The notes beneath the pieces were generated by a model, which did not search any database, was not told the origin of the DNA, and saw only the letters and a list, made by a program, of their open reading frames with translations. A program made the translations under genes and the position numbers. From an uncultured Lachnospiraceae bacterium (lineage in GTDB: Bacteria > Bacillota > Clostridia > Lachnospirales > Lachnospiraceae), in NCBI GenBank assembly GCA_947178145.1, contig CAMWXE010000032.1, positions 1-54,148 of the forward strand: a DNA stretch of 54,148 nt. The letters run 5' to 3'. Shown here piece by piece: positions 43,960 to 53,997 of the stretch (position 1 is the first letter of the stretch; every line of letters starts with the position of its first letter).

Positions 43960-46368
43960 ATGAATGACAAAGCATTACGAATACTCGAATATCACAAAAT
44001 CATCAATCTGCTCGTTGATAAGGCAAGCTCTGCTCCCGGAAAGGAGCTATGCCAAAAATTGACGCCGATGACAGACATCAAGCAAATTGAGGAAGCGCAG
44101 CAGCAAACTGCTGATGCATTTACACGCCTGGTAAAGGGCGGACGGATTCACTTTAGTGGAAACAAGGACATTCGTTTCAGCATCAAATCGCTGGAAATTG
44201 GAAGTGCGCTCTCAGCCATAGAACTGTTAAAAATTTCAGCATCTCTCGCCTGCGCCACAAGGGCCAAATCCTATGCACGCACAGAGCATGACGAGGAAAT
44301 TGAGGACAGCTTACAGGCATATTTTGCCAATCTCGAACCGCTGACACCACTCCAAAATGAGATTAACCGCTGCATTATTTCCGAGGAGGAAATCGCCGAC
44401 GACGCAAGTCCTACCCTCAAGCACATTCGACGCAGCATCAACCTGGCAAACGAGAAAATCCACAATCAGCTTACAAACATGGTCAACGGAAGCTGCCGAA
44501 CCTATCTGCAGGACGCAGTGATTACAATGCGCAACAATCGCTACTGCATTCCTGTCAAATCCGAACACAAAGGGAATGTCCCTGGAATGGTTCATGACCA
44601 GTCTTCCACTGGTTCCACACTTTTTATTGAACCCGCTGTCGTTGTGGATTTAAACAATCAGCTCAAAGAACTCGCCCTGAAAGAAAAGGAAGAAATTGAG
44701 CGCATTCTTGCCGAGTTGAGCGCCAATGCGGGGGAGCACACGGAAGAACTTGCCAACAATTTCCGCCTTTTGACAAAGCTTGATTTTATCTTTGCAAGAG
44801 CGGGACTTGCTATTGACATGAACGCTTCCCGCCCACTGTTTAACCCGGAGCGCTACATTAACATTCGCAAGGGACGCCACCCCCTGTTGGATAAGAAGAA
44901 AGTGGTTCCTATTGATATCAATCTCGGCAAAGACTTTGATCTCCTGGTTGTCACTGGACCAAACACCGGCGGAAAGACCGTGTCACTCAAAACAGTCGGG
45001 CTCTTTGCGCTGATGGGACAATCTGGCCTTCACATACCAGCGCTCGACCGTTCCGAACTTGGTGTGTTTACAGAAGTGTACGCGGACATCGGTGACGAGC
45101 AGAGTATTGAGCAGAATCTGTCCACCTTCTCTGCACATATGACAAACACCATCTCCATCCTGAAAAATGCGGATGAAAATTCACTTTGCATATTCGATGA
45201 GCTTGGCGCCGGTACGGACCCGACTGAAGGCGCTGCGCTTGCTATCGCCATCTTGAAACATCTGCACGACAAGGGAATCCGCACGATGGCAACCACACAT
45301 TATAGTGAGCTCAAAGTGTTTGCTCTCACCACCTCCTATGTGGAAAACGCATGCTGTGAATTTGACGTGGAGACGCTCCGCCCGACATATCGGCTTCTCA
45401 TCGGCATCCCCGGCAAGAGCAATGCCTTTGCCATCTCGTCAAAGCTCGGTCTTCCGGACGAGATTATTTCGTCTGCCAGGGAACACATCAGCGAAGAGGA
45501 CGAGAGCTTCGAAGATCTTCTGGCTGACCTCGAGTCAAGCAGGCGCACGATCGAAAATGAACGCAATGAAATCCAGAGCTACAAGGCCGAAATAGAATCC
45601 CTCAAGAAAAAGCTCGAACAGAAACAGGAACGGCTTGACGCGCAGAAGGAGAAAATACTGCGCGAAGCAAACGAGGAGGCCCGCAAAATACTGCAGGAGG
45701 CCAAAGATATCGCCGACGAGACCATCCGTGACTTCCAGAAGGTCAATACTGGCAAAACCTCTATTCAGGATTTGGAAAAAGCCCGCACGAAGGTGCGCGA
45801 CAAGATATCAGAAAAGAATGCGAAGCTTTCCTCTACGCAGGAAAAGCCTACGCACAAAATCTTAAAGGCAAACCAGATTAAGCCCGGAGACCTGGTAAAG
45901 GTCGTATCCATGGGGTTAAAGGGCACAGTTTCCTCCAAGCCGGATGCCAGGGGGGATCTCTTTGTCCAGTGCGGTATTATCCGCTCTAAGGTCAATATCA
46001 AGGACCTGGTTTTGCTCAACGAGGACGTGTTGTCCGGCACCGCAGCCTACAAAAAAGGCTATGGCAGCGCAAACACCGCCAAGCGCTCCGGCGGCGGAAG
46101 CATTGGCATGTCCAAAGCCGCCACTATCTCTTCGGAGATCAATCTGCTTGGCAAGACGGTGGACGAAGCACTTTCAGAGCTAGACAAATATCTCGATGAT
46201 GCATACCTTTCCCACGCTCCCAGCGTTCGCATCGTACATGGCAAAGGAACCGGTGCGCTGAGACAAGCTGTCCAGAAACACCTGAAGCGTGTTTCTTATG
46301 TAAAGTCCTTCCATCTTGGTGAGTACGGCGAAGGAGATGCCGGAGTGACGATTGTAGAATTTAAATAA
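43960..46368 (+). CDS. mutS2: MutS2 endonuclease/ribosome-rescue ATPase
   Basis: An 802-aa protein in the standard MutS2 layout: core and clamp domains, ATPase with Walker A GPNTGGKT (about 333-340) and Walker B/signature DELGAGTDPTEGAA, a long coiled coil (about 525-640), a KOW-like region and a C-terminal Smr domain with INLLGKTVDEALSELDKYLD and VRIVHGKGTGALR. It suppresses recombination; in Bacillus it also acts on collided ribosomes. It starts 11 nt after the DHHW gene with AAGGAG, so it is cotranscribed with the envelope operon. Confidence 0.96.
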   Translation: MNDKALRILEYHKIINLLVDKASSAPGKELCQKLTPMTDIKQIEEAQQQTADAFTRLVKGGRIHFSGNKDIRFSIKSLEIGSALSAIELLKISASLACATRAKSYARTEHDEEIEDSLQAYFANLEPLTPLQNEINRCIISEEEIADDASPTLKHIRRSINLANEKIHNQLTNMVNGSCRTYLQDAVITMRNNRYCIPVKSEHKGNVPGMVHDQSSTGSTLFIEPAVVVDLNNQLKELALKEKEEIERILAELSANAGEHTEELANNFRLLTKLDFIFARAGLAIDMNASRPLFNPERYINIRKGRHPLLDKKKVVPIDINLGKDFDLLVVTGPNTGGKTVSLKTVGLFALMGQSGLHIPALDRSELGVFTEVYADIGDEQSIEQNLSTFSAHMTNTISILKNADENSLCIFDELGAGTDPTEGAALAIAILKHLHDKGIRTMATTHYSELKVFALTTSYVENACCEFDVETLRPTYRLLIGIPGKSNAFAISSKLGLPDEIISSAREHISEEDESFEDLLADLESSRRTIENERNEIQSYKAEIESLKKKLEQKQERLDAQKEKILREANEEARKILQEAKDIADETIRDFQKVNTGKTSIQDLEKARTKVRDKISEKNAKLSSTQEKPTHKILKANQIKPGDLVKVVSMGLKGTVSSKPDARGDLFVQCGIIRSKVNIKDLVLLNEDVLSGTAAYKKGYGSANTAKRSGGGSIGMSKAATISSEINLLGKTVDEALSELDKYLDDAYLSHAPSVRIVHGKGTGALRQAVQKHLKRVSYVKSFHLGEYGEGDAGVTIVEFK

Positions 46369-46406
46369 TAATAAATTTAATCATGATATAAATAGAGGAA
46401 GAGAAA

Positions 46407-47108
46407 ATGGCTAACAAACAAAAAATATTGATTGTTGATGATGATGAAAATATTGCAGATCTGATTTCCCTGTATATGACCAAAGAATGCTTCGAGACAA
46501 AGATTGTGTATGACGGGGAATCCGCACTGCAGGAAATCAGCGTTTTTGCACCGGACCTGATTCTTCTGGATTTAATGCTGCCAGGCATTGACGGCTATCA
46601 GGTCTGCCGCGAAGTGCGCCAGAAATCACAGACTCCGATTATCATGCTCTCCGCAAAAGGCGAGGTGTTTGACAAAGTACTTGGTCTGGAACTAGGCGCT
46701 GACGATTATCTGGAAAAACCTTTTGACACCAAAGAGCTTGTAGCGCGCGTAAAAGCAGTTTTGCGCCGCTACAAGACTGCCGCTCCAGCGGAACCGGCTT
46801 CCGACGCCAAGCAGGTCTCCTATCCAGACCTCACCATCAACCTGACCAACTATTCTGTAATATACAACGGAAAAACCGTGGATATGCCGCCCAAGGAACT
46901 CGAACTGCTGTACTTTCTCGCTGCGTCGCCAAACCATGTATACACGAGAGATCAGCTGCTCAATCAGATCTGGGGATATGATTATATCGGCGACACGCGC
47001 ACTGTCGATGTGCACATCAAGCGTCTCCGCGAAAAAATCAAGGACCATGGTTCCTGGCGCATCTCAACGATATGGGGCGTTGGATACAAATTTGAGGTTC
47101 GAAATTAA
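46407..47108 (+). CDS. OmpR-family response regulator
   Basis: A 233-aa regulator: receiver with DDDEN (11-15), phosphoacceptor Asp55 in LLDLMLPG, Thr/Ser and Lys (KPFDTKE), then an OmpR winged helix with PPKELELLYFL and TRTVDVHIKRLREKI. Start at MANKQK with AGAGGAAGAGAA upstream. It lies 38 nt after mutS2 and 54 nt before its kinase, so it may be read from the same transcript. Confidence 0.93.
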   Translation: MANKQKILIVDDDENIADLISLYMTKECFETKIVYDGESALQEISVFAPDLILLDLMLPGIDGYQVCREVRQKSQTPIIMLSAKGEVFDKVLGLELGADDYLEKPFDTKELVARVKAVLRRYKTAAPAEPASDAKQVSYPDLTINLTNYSVIYNGKTVDMPPKELELLYFLAASPNHVYTRDQLLNQIWGYDYIGDTRTVDVHIKRLREKIKDHGSWRISTIWGVGYKFEVRN

Positions 47109-47162
47109 TCGAAAAGCATTGGAAAACGACTTACAAATCTTAAAAAGAAATGAGGATTTTCA

Positions 47163-48578
47163 TTGAAGCGGACACTCTATTTAAAATTTGTACTGGCTTA
47201 CTTTATCTTTGCGTTTTTTGGTTTTATCGTTGTGGCCACTTTTACATCCAGCATGACCCTTGAGCACATGAAGCGCGAGCGCGCTGACTCTTTATACAAA
47301 GAAGCCCTGCTGATATCCGACTCCTACGCTGCGGATTTATACAACAGCGAAATTACGCTTGAATCCGTGTGGCGCCAGATTGAGGCAATTGGTACTTTTC
47401 TGGATGCCTCGATCTGGATTGTGAATCCATCGGGGCTTATTGTACTTGATTCCAGCTCGCCGCTCGAGATTGAGAATCCTGTCACAATCCCTAACTTCAG
47501 CCCCACCATCACAGGAAATTCCTTTTATACGACTGGAAATTTTTTTGGGATGTTTGACAGGGAAATGATATCTGCATTTGCACCGATTACCTCCAAATAC
47601 AAGGTAAAAGGCTATGTGGTTATCCATGCATCCGTCGATGAATTGCAGGATTCCTGCAACTCGCTTCTCAATATATCCTACATCACGCTGATTATCCTTT
47701 TTCTGCTGTCGCTGATTATCCTGCTTTTCTTCACAGAAATGGTCTATCTTCCGCTGCGCAAGATTACACACGCGACAGAGCAGTACGCAATCGGCAATTT
47801 CCGGTATGAATTTCAGCTTGACAGTGAGGATGAGATCGGTTACCTCGCAGCCTCGCTCGCCTACATGGCAAGCGAAGTCGCAAAGAGCGAGGATAATCAG
47901 AAACGACTGGTGGCCAATATTTCTCACGACTTCCGCTCGCCGCTCACCTCGATGCGCGGATACCTTGAAGCGATGCTTGACGGAACGATTCCTCCCAAGA
48001 TGCATGAAAAATATATTCGCGTGGTTTTAAATGAGACTGACCGCCTGACTAAGCTGACCAACTCCCTGCTCACACTCAACAACCTGACTACAAAAGGTAT
48101 GATACTCGACCGGAGTAACTTTGACATCAATCAGGTGATCAAAAACACCGCGATCTCCTTCGAGGGAACCTGCCGCGAAAGGCTGATTTCCATCGAACTG
48201 GTTCTCACCGGCAGCGAAATGTATGTCAATGCGGATATGGTCAAAATTCAGCAGGTGCTTTACAATCTGGTGGACAACGCCATCAAGTTCAGCCACAAAA
48301 ACGCTTCCATTAAAATCGAAACCGTGGAAAAGTCAAACAAGCTGTTCGTGTCTGTAAAAGACAGTGGCATCGGCATCCCCAAAGACAGCATTCGACTGAT
48401 TTGGGACCGTTTCTATAAGACCGATCTCTCACGCGGCAAGGACAAAAAAGGCACTGGGCTTGGTCTTTCTATCACGAAAGAAATCATTCAGTCCCACAAT
48501 GAAAATATCAACGTGATCAGCACAGAGGGTGTCGGAACAGAATTTATCTTTACGCTGGAAAAAACGGAAAAAAATTAA
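47163..48578 (+). CDS. HAMP-domain sensor histidine kinase
   Basis: A 471-aa kinase with TTG start (GAGGA six bases upstream; the nearby ATG is out of frame). TM1 about 8-30, extracellular sensor region of about 140 residues, TM2 about 170-195, HAMP, then HisKA with NISHDFRSPLTSMRGY (His255) and HATPase with NAIKFSH (N box), DSGIGIP and GTGLGLS. It is the partner of the preceding regulator. The signal is unknown; the sensor is poorly conserved. Confidence 0.93.
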   Translation: MKRTLYLKFVLAYFIFAFFGFIVVATFTSSMTLEHMKRERADSLYKEALLISDSYAADLYNSEITLESVWRQIEAIGTFLDASIWIVNPSGLIVLDSSSPLEIENPVTIPNFSPTITGNSFYTTGNFFGMFDREMISAFAPITSKYKVKGYVVIHASVDELQDSCNSLLNISYITLIILFLLSLIILLFFTEMVYLPLRKITHATEQYAIGNFRYEFQLDSEDEIGYLAASLAYMASEVAKSEDNQKRLVANISHDFRSPLTSMRGYLEAMLDGTIPPKMHEKYIRVVLNETDRLTKLTNSLLTLNNLTTKGMILDRSNFDINQVIKNTAISFEGTCRERLISIELVLTGSEMYVNADMVKIQQVLYNLVDNAIKFSHKNASIKIETVEKSNKLFVSVKDSGIGIPKDSIRLIWDRFYKTDLSRGKDKKGTGLGLSITKEIIQSHNENINVISTEGVGTEFIFTLEKTEKN

Positions 48579-48591
48579 CCAAAAATATCTG

Positions 48592-49893
48592 TTATTTTAC
48601 TGGCAGGATGACTGTAAGCTGCACCGTTTCCCGGTCTGGTACAGATGCAGTTATCCGGCCTCTGTGCGCCTCCACCATTGATTTTGCGATGGACAACCCC
48701 AAACCATATCCGCCAGTTTCCGAGTTTCTTGACTGTTCTGTCCGATAAAAACGATCAAAAAAATGTCGGAGCTGTTCTTCGCTGACAGGATCAGCACTGT
48801 TTTTTACACTCAGATACAGATTGTGGTTCTTTTTCTCAAGTTTTAACAGAATCGCATCGCTGCTGCCGTCCGCGTGCTCTTTCGTATATTTGATTGCATT
48901 TTCCAGCAGGATTCCTACAATCTGCCGGATGCTGTTCTCGTCACCGCGGCAGGAAAGCATAGGCGCAATCTCCGCTATGATGTTTTTGTTTCTGCTGTGC
49001 GCCAATGTCTGAAACGACTGAACAGTCTCACTCACAATGTCCGATATTGGAAAATCAATCATGGTAAACTGCTGCCGGTTCTCATCCATGCGTGACAGTG
49101 TCAGCAAATCATTGGTGAGCGCTGCCATCCGCTTAGTCTGCTTACTGATGTCCTGAAGCCATTCGTTTTCCTCACCGAACTCCATCGCAAGAATTTCCAC
49201 ATCAGCATCAATAATGGTGACCGGCGTCTTTATCTCATGTCCTGCCACAGAAATAAATTGTTTCTGTTTCTCATAGCTTTCTGATACTGGTCTTACAATT
49301 TTCTTAGAAAAAACGACGATGACAATAAAAATTGCGATAAACCCCAAAAAAGAGATTAGGCAGTTGGTCAAAAGCGCATTTCTAAATGTAAAAAGGTTTC
49401 TGCCACAGTCCAGAAAAATGACATGCATATCACTCTCATTATCCTGATAAAGCTTTACATATCGAAACGCTCCGATAAATCCCCTGTCACTTTTCTTTCG
49501 GTAAGCGTGCACAGCGTACGCAAAAGCCTCCTCCTCATTCACCATAGCGATGCGCTCTGTCCCCACTGCGACGACCTCTCCCACTGCGGAAAGGTCCGCT
49601 GTAAAAAAACGCGCCTCATACATAATCTCAGGAGAAAGTATATTTCGCCCCAGTTTTCCCCAAAAATCCATGTGTTGTCCATCTGTACTGTCTGGGGGAA
49701 ATTCTTTTTTGTCAGAAGGTGGTACTGGCATCATCCGCTCATCGTGACCAGCTATCATGTCAAGTACCTTGTCTGCATTTGTTATGAGTTCTCTGTAAGT
49801 CAACAAATTGCTGGATATCACAATAATACCCAGCAATAACAAAAGCGAGATTGTCGATAAAATGATAAACTTGACGCGCAGCTTCTTTATCAT
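48592..49893 (-). CDS. Sensor histidine kinase of the VTC operon
   Basis: A 433-aa kinase: TM1 about 8-32, sensor region with an acidic, Pro-rich insert (about 50-75), TM2 about 176-196, HisKA with SVAGHEIKTPVTIID (His219), and HATPase with NAIKYTK and YGLGLSIAKSMVEAHRGRI. No HAMP is evident. It is the last gene of the operon starting at the VTC gene. Its stop lies 13 nt from the stop of the converging kinase at 48578; no terminator is visible there. Confidence 0.92.
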   Translation of the reverse strand: MIKKLRVKFIILSTISLLLLLGIIVISSNLLTYRELITNADKVLDMIAGHDERMMPVPPSDKKEFPPDSTDGQHMDFWGKLGRNILSPEIMYEARFFTADLSAVGEVVAVGTERIAMVNEEEAFAYAVHAYRKKSDRGFIGAFRYVKLYQDNESDMHVIFLDCGRNLFTFRNALLTNCLISFLGFIAIFIVIVVFSKKIVRPVSESYEKQKQFISVAGHEIKTPVTIIDADVEILAMEFGEENEWLQDISKQTKRMAALTNDLLTLSRMDENRQQFTMIDFPISDIVSETVQSFQTLAHSRNKNIIAEIAPMLSCRGDENSIRQIVGILLENAIKYTKEHADGSSDAILLKLEKKNHNLYLSVKNSADPVSEEQLRHFFDRFYRTEQSRNSETGGYGLGLSIAKSMVEAHRGRITASVPDRETVQLTVILPVK

Positions 49894-49914
49894 CCAAAAT
49901 CCACCATATCCTTT

Positions 49915-50601
49915 CTAAATCTTCGCACTTTCTTCTAAAGAATACCCCGCATTCCTTCTTGCCCTGATCTCCACATCCGCCTTGAGCGCTACAAGCTTTT
50001 TCCTCAGATAAGAAATATAGGTCCACACTACATTGCTCTCCGCATTCGCTTCAAATCCCCATATCTTGTCTGTAAACTGCTCTGCTGAAATAATCTGTCT
50101 TGGGTTGCGCATCAAGAGCTCAATCATCTGAAATTCCTTGTTTGCAAGAGCAAAGCTATTAAAAGGCGACGCCAGAGTAAAGGTCGCACAGTCGAGTGTG
50201 ACGTTCCCAAAATGCAGCTTAGAGTCTGTCTGCGCTGTCCCCGCGCCATTTCTTGTCATAGCGCGTATGCGTGCCAGCAGCTCCTTGGAGGCAAAAGGTT
50301 TTGTCAGATAGTCATTTGCCCCGCTGTCAAGTCCCAACACTTTGTCATCCACTTCCGCCTTTGCTGTCAGAATAATCACCGGAACATTGTTCCCTTCCTT
50401 TCTAATCCTTTGCAGTACGCTGATTCCATCCATGCACGGCATCATCACATCGAGTATCACTCCGTCATACGCATTGGACTCCAAATACTCTAACGCCTCG
50501 ATACCATCATACGCCGCATCAACGGTGTAATTATTTTTCTTGAGTATTGTCACAATCGCCTTGGAAAGTGACCTTTCATCCTCAGCCAGTAATAGTCTCA
50601 T
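49915..50601 (-). CDS. OmpR-family response regulator of the VTC operon
   Basis: A 228-aa regulator: Asp51 phosphoacceptor in VILDVMMPCMDG, KPFASKELLARI, then the winged-helix domain with NKEFQMIELLMRNP, SNVVWTYISYLRKK. Its ATG overlaps the stop of the beta-helix lipoprotein gene (ATGA), so the two are translationally coupled. The direct repeats at the operon promoter fit its class of DNA-binding domain, suggesting it controls its own operon. Confidence 0.93.
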   Translation of the reverse strand: MRLLLAEDERSLSKAIVTILKKNNYTVDAAYDGIEALEYLESNAYDGVILDVMMPCMDGISVLQRIRKEGNNVPVIILTAKAEVDDKVLGLDSGANDYLTKPFASKELLARIRAMTRNGAGTAQTDSKLHFGNVTLDCATFTLASPFNSFALANKEFQMIELLMRNPRQIISAEQFTDKIWGFEANAESNVVWTYISYLRKKLVALKADVEIRARRNAGYSLEESAKI

Positions 50602-52409
50602 CTCTCCGCTGCCCCTTCTGGTCTCTCACCGCCCTCAATATCAGGCGGTCCCGGCATTTCATTCGGTCTCTCACCGCCCTCAATATCAGGCGGTTCCGGC
50701 ATTCCATTCAATCTCTCACCACCCTCAATGTCAGGCGGTTCCGGCATTCCATTCGGCTTCTCTCCATTTTCAAACTGCTGTTTTCCCCCTGGTCTTCCGC
50801 CATTTTGAAAATCTCCTCTTCCTCCGCCAAATCCAAAGCTATCCCCGTAAATCACTCCATCCATCACGATTTCCGTCGATTGCTCACCCGTTTTTACAGT
50901 GTATGTGCTGCCACTCACAATCTCCGGGCAGCTAATCACAACTGAATTATAACCTTTTTTGACGGTCCATGCAACAAGTTCCCGGCCATCGCTGTCCAGC
51001 AGCACGACATCACTCCCCGCCGCATTCTGCTGTGTATTAACCAAAATGCTGCCTTGCGTTGACTCTGCTCCAAAATTCTGCGCCATCCCACTCTGCCCTG
51101 CTGCCACGACAATACCTCCACTTATCGATGCATCAATTCCATAGTCGAGCGCGCCGTCTCCACCATTGGAAGAACCCATCACATAAAGCTCGCCGCCGCT
51201 CACTGTGAGATAACCGTTTGAGTCAACGCCGTCACCTTCCGCATCGATGCAGGTCACACCGCCTGAAATGTAAATGTTTGCATCGCTCTGGGTATCGCCC
51301 ATACCTCCTCCAAAGCCTCCGCGTCCGCCTTGAAAATTCTTCCCTCTATCCGCTGTATTCCCATCGGAAATCGCCTCTGCCGAGGTTGTTCCTGACCGTT
51401 TATCGGTGGCGTTAATCCCATCATCGGAGGAAGTAATATCAATCTTTCCGCCGGCTATATTGATGATCCTTGCCTCCAGGCCTTCCTCTGACTGCTCTAC
51501 CACAATCGTTCCGCCTGCAATGTATATCTCATTGATCGCATTGATTCCGTCACTCCCCGCATTCAATAAAAAGTCTCCGTCTGCAATGTATACAAATCCC
51601 AGCGTATCGTCATCTTCGTTTTGTGACTGTATCGCATCTTTCCCAGCTGTGATGTCAAAATTACCATTTGCGATTGCCACACTATCTTTTCCTGTCATCC
51701 CATGGGATGCCGCTGTGATCTGGTAAGTGCCATTGGTGATGACAAGATCATCCTTGGACACAATACCATGATCAGCAGGTGAATCAATGATAAGTGTGCC
51801 CGATCCGTTTAGTGTCAAATCATCCTTGGAAAAAATAACTGCATCAATATTATTATCGTCAATTGCCACAAATGTACCGCCATTTGCCAGTGTATTTTCA
51901 GTATTGTCAGCCAGTGTCACAAACACCTTGTCGGCCTTCCTCACATAGACAGGGGCGGAAGTCTTCGAAGTTATCTCCACGCCGTTCAGCACTAGCTGGA
52001 CTTTCTCTGACTTATCCACATCAACAATAATCATTCCATCGCTTAGGGAGCCGCTGACAATATAATCCCCTTCCCCTGTAATTGTGATAGTACTTCCATC
52101 CACTACAACGTTTTGGGAATCCGTCGTGCATCCCGCATCAGAGAGCGTGATACTGTCACACTTGTCATACGAACCGCTCAAATCGCGGTTCGAAAATAAA
52201 TCAGAACGATCAATTGTCGTCTCAATTTCAGTCAAAATGGATGTGACACTTGTGTCCTCTTGGCCAGTTCCTGTATGGTCAACACCATCTGCCCCTGCCG
52301 CCACAACGTTTGCATTCCCATTGACATCCGCTTTATTTCCGCATGCTGTCGCAAACAGGCCAAGCACCAATACGATCGCCAGAACCTGACCCTGCTTTTT
52401 CTTCATCAT
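50598..52409 (-). CDS. Beta-helix lipoprotein, DUF4353 carbohydrate-binding type
   Basis: A 603-aa lipoprotein; lipobox ATAC with Cys23. The mature part has many short beta-strand turns (SGDYIVSGSLSDGMIIVDVDK, DAVIFSKDDLTLNGSGTLII, ADGDFLLNAGSDGINAINEIYIAGG), the right-handed beta-helix of the DUF4353 carbohydrate-binding family. A Gly/Arg-rich hinge with FGGGRGDFQNGG is followed by three copies of a 15-residue Pro-rich repeat (PEPPDIEGGER core). It is probably exposed on the surface. Cooccurrence with VTC and DUF4956 is known for this group. Confidence 0.85.
   Translation of the reverse strand: MMKKKQGQVLAIVLVLGLFATACGNKADVNGNANVVAAGADGVDHTGTGQEDTSVTSILTEIETTIDRSDLFSNRDLSGSYDKCDSITLSDAGCTTDSQNVVVDGSTITITGEGDYIVSGSLSDGMIIVDVDKSEKVQLVLNGVEITSKTSAPVYVRKADKVFVTLADNTENTLANGGTFVAIDDNNIDAVIFSKDDLTLNGSGTLIIDSPADHGIVSKDDLVITNGTYQITAASHGMTGKDSVAIANGNFDITAGKDAIQSQNEDDDTLGFVYIADGDFLLNAGSDGINAINEIYIAGGTIVVEQSEEGLEARIINIAGGKIDITSSDDGINATDKRSGTTSAEAISDGNTADRGKNFQGGRGGFGGGMGDTQSDANIYISGGVTCIDAEGDGVDSNGYLTVSGGELYVMGSSNGGDGALDYGIDASISGGIVVAAGQSGMAQNFGAESTQGSILVNTQQNAAGSDVVLLDSDGRELVAWTVKKGYNSVVISCPEIVSGSTYTVKTGEQSTEIVMDGVIYGDSFGFGGGRGDFQNGGRPGGKQQFENGEKPNGMPEPPDIEGGERLNGMPEPPDIEGGERPNEMPGPPDIEGGERPEGAAER
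50623..50757 (-). repeat. Three 45-bp tandem repeats at the lipoprotein C-terminus
   Basis: Units begin at 50623, 50668 and 50713 and differ by a few bases. They encode a GGERPNGMPEPPDIE-like 15-mer. Copy number is likely variable between strains. Confidence 0.9.
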
Positions 52410-52494
52410 TTATACTCCTCCTCCCATATACACTTCCCCGCATTTTGACGTCGGCTGATCAGCCTGCCTTATCACAATGCACTGCAATAACTTG

Positions 52495-53193
52495 TTACAT
52501 CATCTCCGACAGACTGCGCTCCTGATTAGATAGCAATATTTCTAAATTCCCATTTCGGCAGCGCACATCATCAATAAATGCCTTCTCTCTGCCTGCCTCC
52601 CGAAATGTGATCTGATAGGTCAGCTTAAACAGACTTCCCATATTCGTAGTCTTGACATTGACAAGCTCATACTTGCTCGTGTACAGGTCAAACAAATCGT
52701 CAAATACATCCACATAATCCAAATCCTCCGGAATCGTGATGTGCAGTGTCCGTTCCAGAGCGGCATGTTTCTTTACGCCAAAGTCAATCCGCGCATAGAA
52801 CAGATCAACGCCCCCCATAATCACCACAAACAGAAACGCATATGTGATATATCCCATTCCGATAATAATGCCTGCTCCCATCGCCAGAAAAATCACACCG
52901 ATCTCCTTTGCTGTGCCTGGTGCCGACCGGAACCGGACCAGACTGAAAGCGCCTGCCGTTGCCACGCCTGCTCCCACATTTCCATTCACCATCATAATCA
53001 CCATACACGCAATCGCCGGAATCGTGGCAATCGTCACAATAAAGTTTTTCGAGTATGTATTTTTGTACATATACATCACAGACAATATAAATCCTATAAC
53101 AAGTGCGCTGAAAATGCAAATCATAAAATCTGTCACGGATATCACACTTGCCATCTCCGCATCAAATAATCCCTTAAAAATATTTTCCGACAT
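52495..53193 (-). CDS. DUF4956 membrane protein
   Basis: A 232-aa protein with four membrane helices (about 22-43, 51-70, 73-92, 105-135) and a C-terminal cytoplasmic domain. The conserved AGAFSLVRFRSAPGTAKEIG (about 82-101) is the DUF4956 signature. The family is found beside VTC-type polyphosphate polymerases and may form the membrane channel or scaffold for the product. It starts 30 nt after the VTC gene in one operon. Confidence 0.85.
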   Translation of the reverse strand: MSENIFKGLFDAEMASVISVTDFMICIFSALVIGFILSVMYMYKNTYSKNFIVTIATIPAIACMVIMMVNGNVGAGVATAGAFSLVRFRSAPGTAKEIGVIFLAMGAGIIIGMGYITYAFLFVVIMGGVDLFYARIDFGVKKHAALERTLHITIPEDLDYVDVFDDLFDLYTSKYELVNVKTTNMGSLFKLTYQITFREAGREKAFIDDVRCRNGNLEILLSNQERSLSEMM

Positions 53194-53222
53194 TTCGTTA
53201 ACCTCTCCCGAATCTTCTAATT

Positions 53223-53951
53223 TTATGCAATAAAAACCGTTTTCTCTGTTTCGGCCTGCTGCCCACAGACCATTTTTTCATAAGCTGTTCCATATTTTGA
53301 AAAGGAAGTTTTGTAAAGCTTTTCCTGCGCAAGCACATGCGTCATCCAGAGTGGTATACTGTCTGGTGTTTTGATTTCCATCAACACCTGTTCCTCGCCG
53401 ATTAACCGTTCTCCCCACACTTCCCTCGAGAGTGAGAGATCTTCCTGCCTGGCAAGAATATTCTCATCGAATGTTACCCTGAAATCACTGCCGTCCAGTG
53501 CATAAAAGGCTTCCCGCTCATAGGACAAAAACATTTTTGGCTTTAAAGTCTGATACACCTTGAAAAAATAGTCAATCTCATTTCCGATCTGTGTCGCTTT
53601 TGGAAATGGGGTCTCACGCACCAGCCATTCTAATGTCTCAAGCTGTGTGAGCGACTCCCGCCGCTTATATACAACATCCTGATATTTCTTCTTCAGCTCA
53701 ATGAAAACTTCATCCTGTGCCTCTGCCTGTTTGTAGCTTCTGATGCGAAACTTTTCCTTATAAACCGGCTTCTCAATGGAGCGCCGCACCAGCCTGTAGC
53801 TGTCTGTATCAAAATAGATATTCCTGATCGTCGTATGTCCGAAATCATCCAGCTTCATATAGGGAAGCATCGCCTCAAGCACTGCCCTCCACTGCTTCCT
53901 CGTCATCATATATTTCATCTCATAACGCTTAAATACTGCCTGATATGCCAT
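53223..53951 (-). CDS. VTC-domain polyphosphate polymerase-like protein
   Basis: A 242-aa protein of the VTC/CYTH-like triphosphate tunnel family. Tunnel residues are present: RYEMKY (near 10-15), KEKFRIRSY (about 75-83), FIELKKKY...KRRES (about 92-108), LSYEREAF, FRVTFDENI and VLMEIKTP. VTC enzymes make polyphosphate from ATP; bacterial homologues lack the yeast membrane part. The ATG at 53951 follows AGGGGG by seven bases. As the operon's first gene it should be expressed with DUF4956. Confidence 0.88.
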   Translation of the reverse strand: MAYQAVFKRYEMKYMMTRKQWRAVLEAMLPYMKLDDFGHTTIRNIYFDTDSYRLVRRSIEKPVYKEKFRIRSYKQAEAQDEVFIELKKKYQDVVYKRRESLTQLETLEWLVRETPFPKATQIGNEIDYFFKVYQTLKPKMFLSYEREAFYALDGSDFRVTFDENILARQEDLSLSREVWGERLIGEEQVLMEIKTPDSIPLWMTHVLAQEKLYKTSFSKYGTAYEKMVCGQQAETEKTVFIA

Positions 53952-53997
53952 CACTTTTCCCCCTTGTTTTCTCCCTGTTAGTTGCTTCTATGCTATG

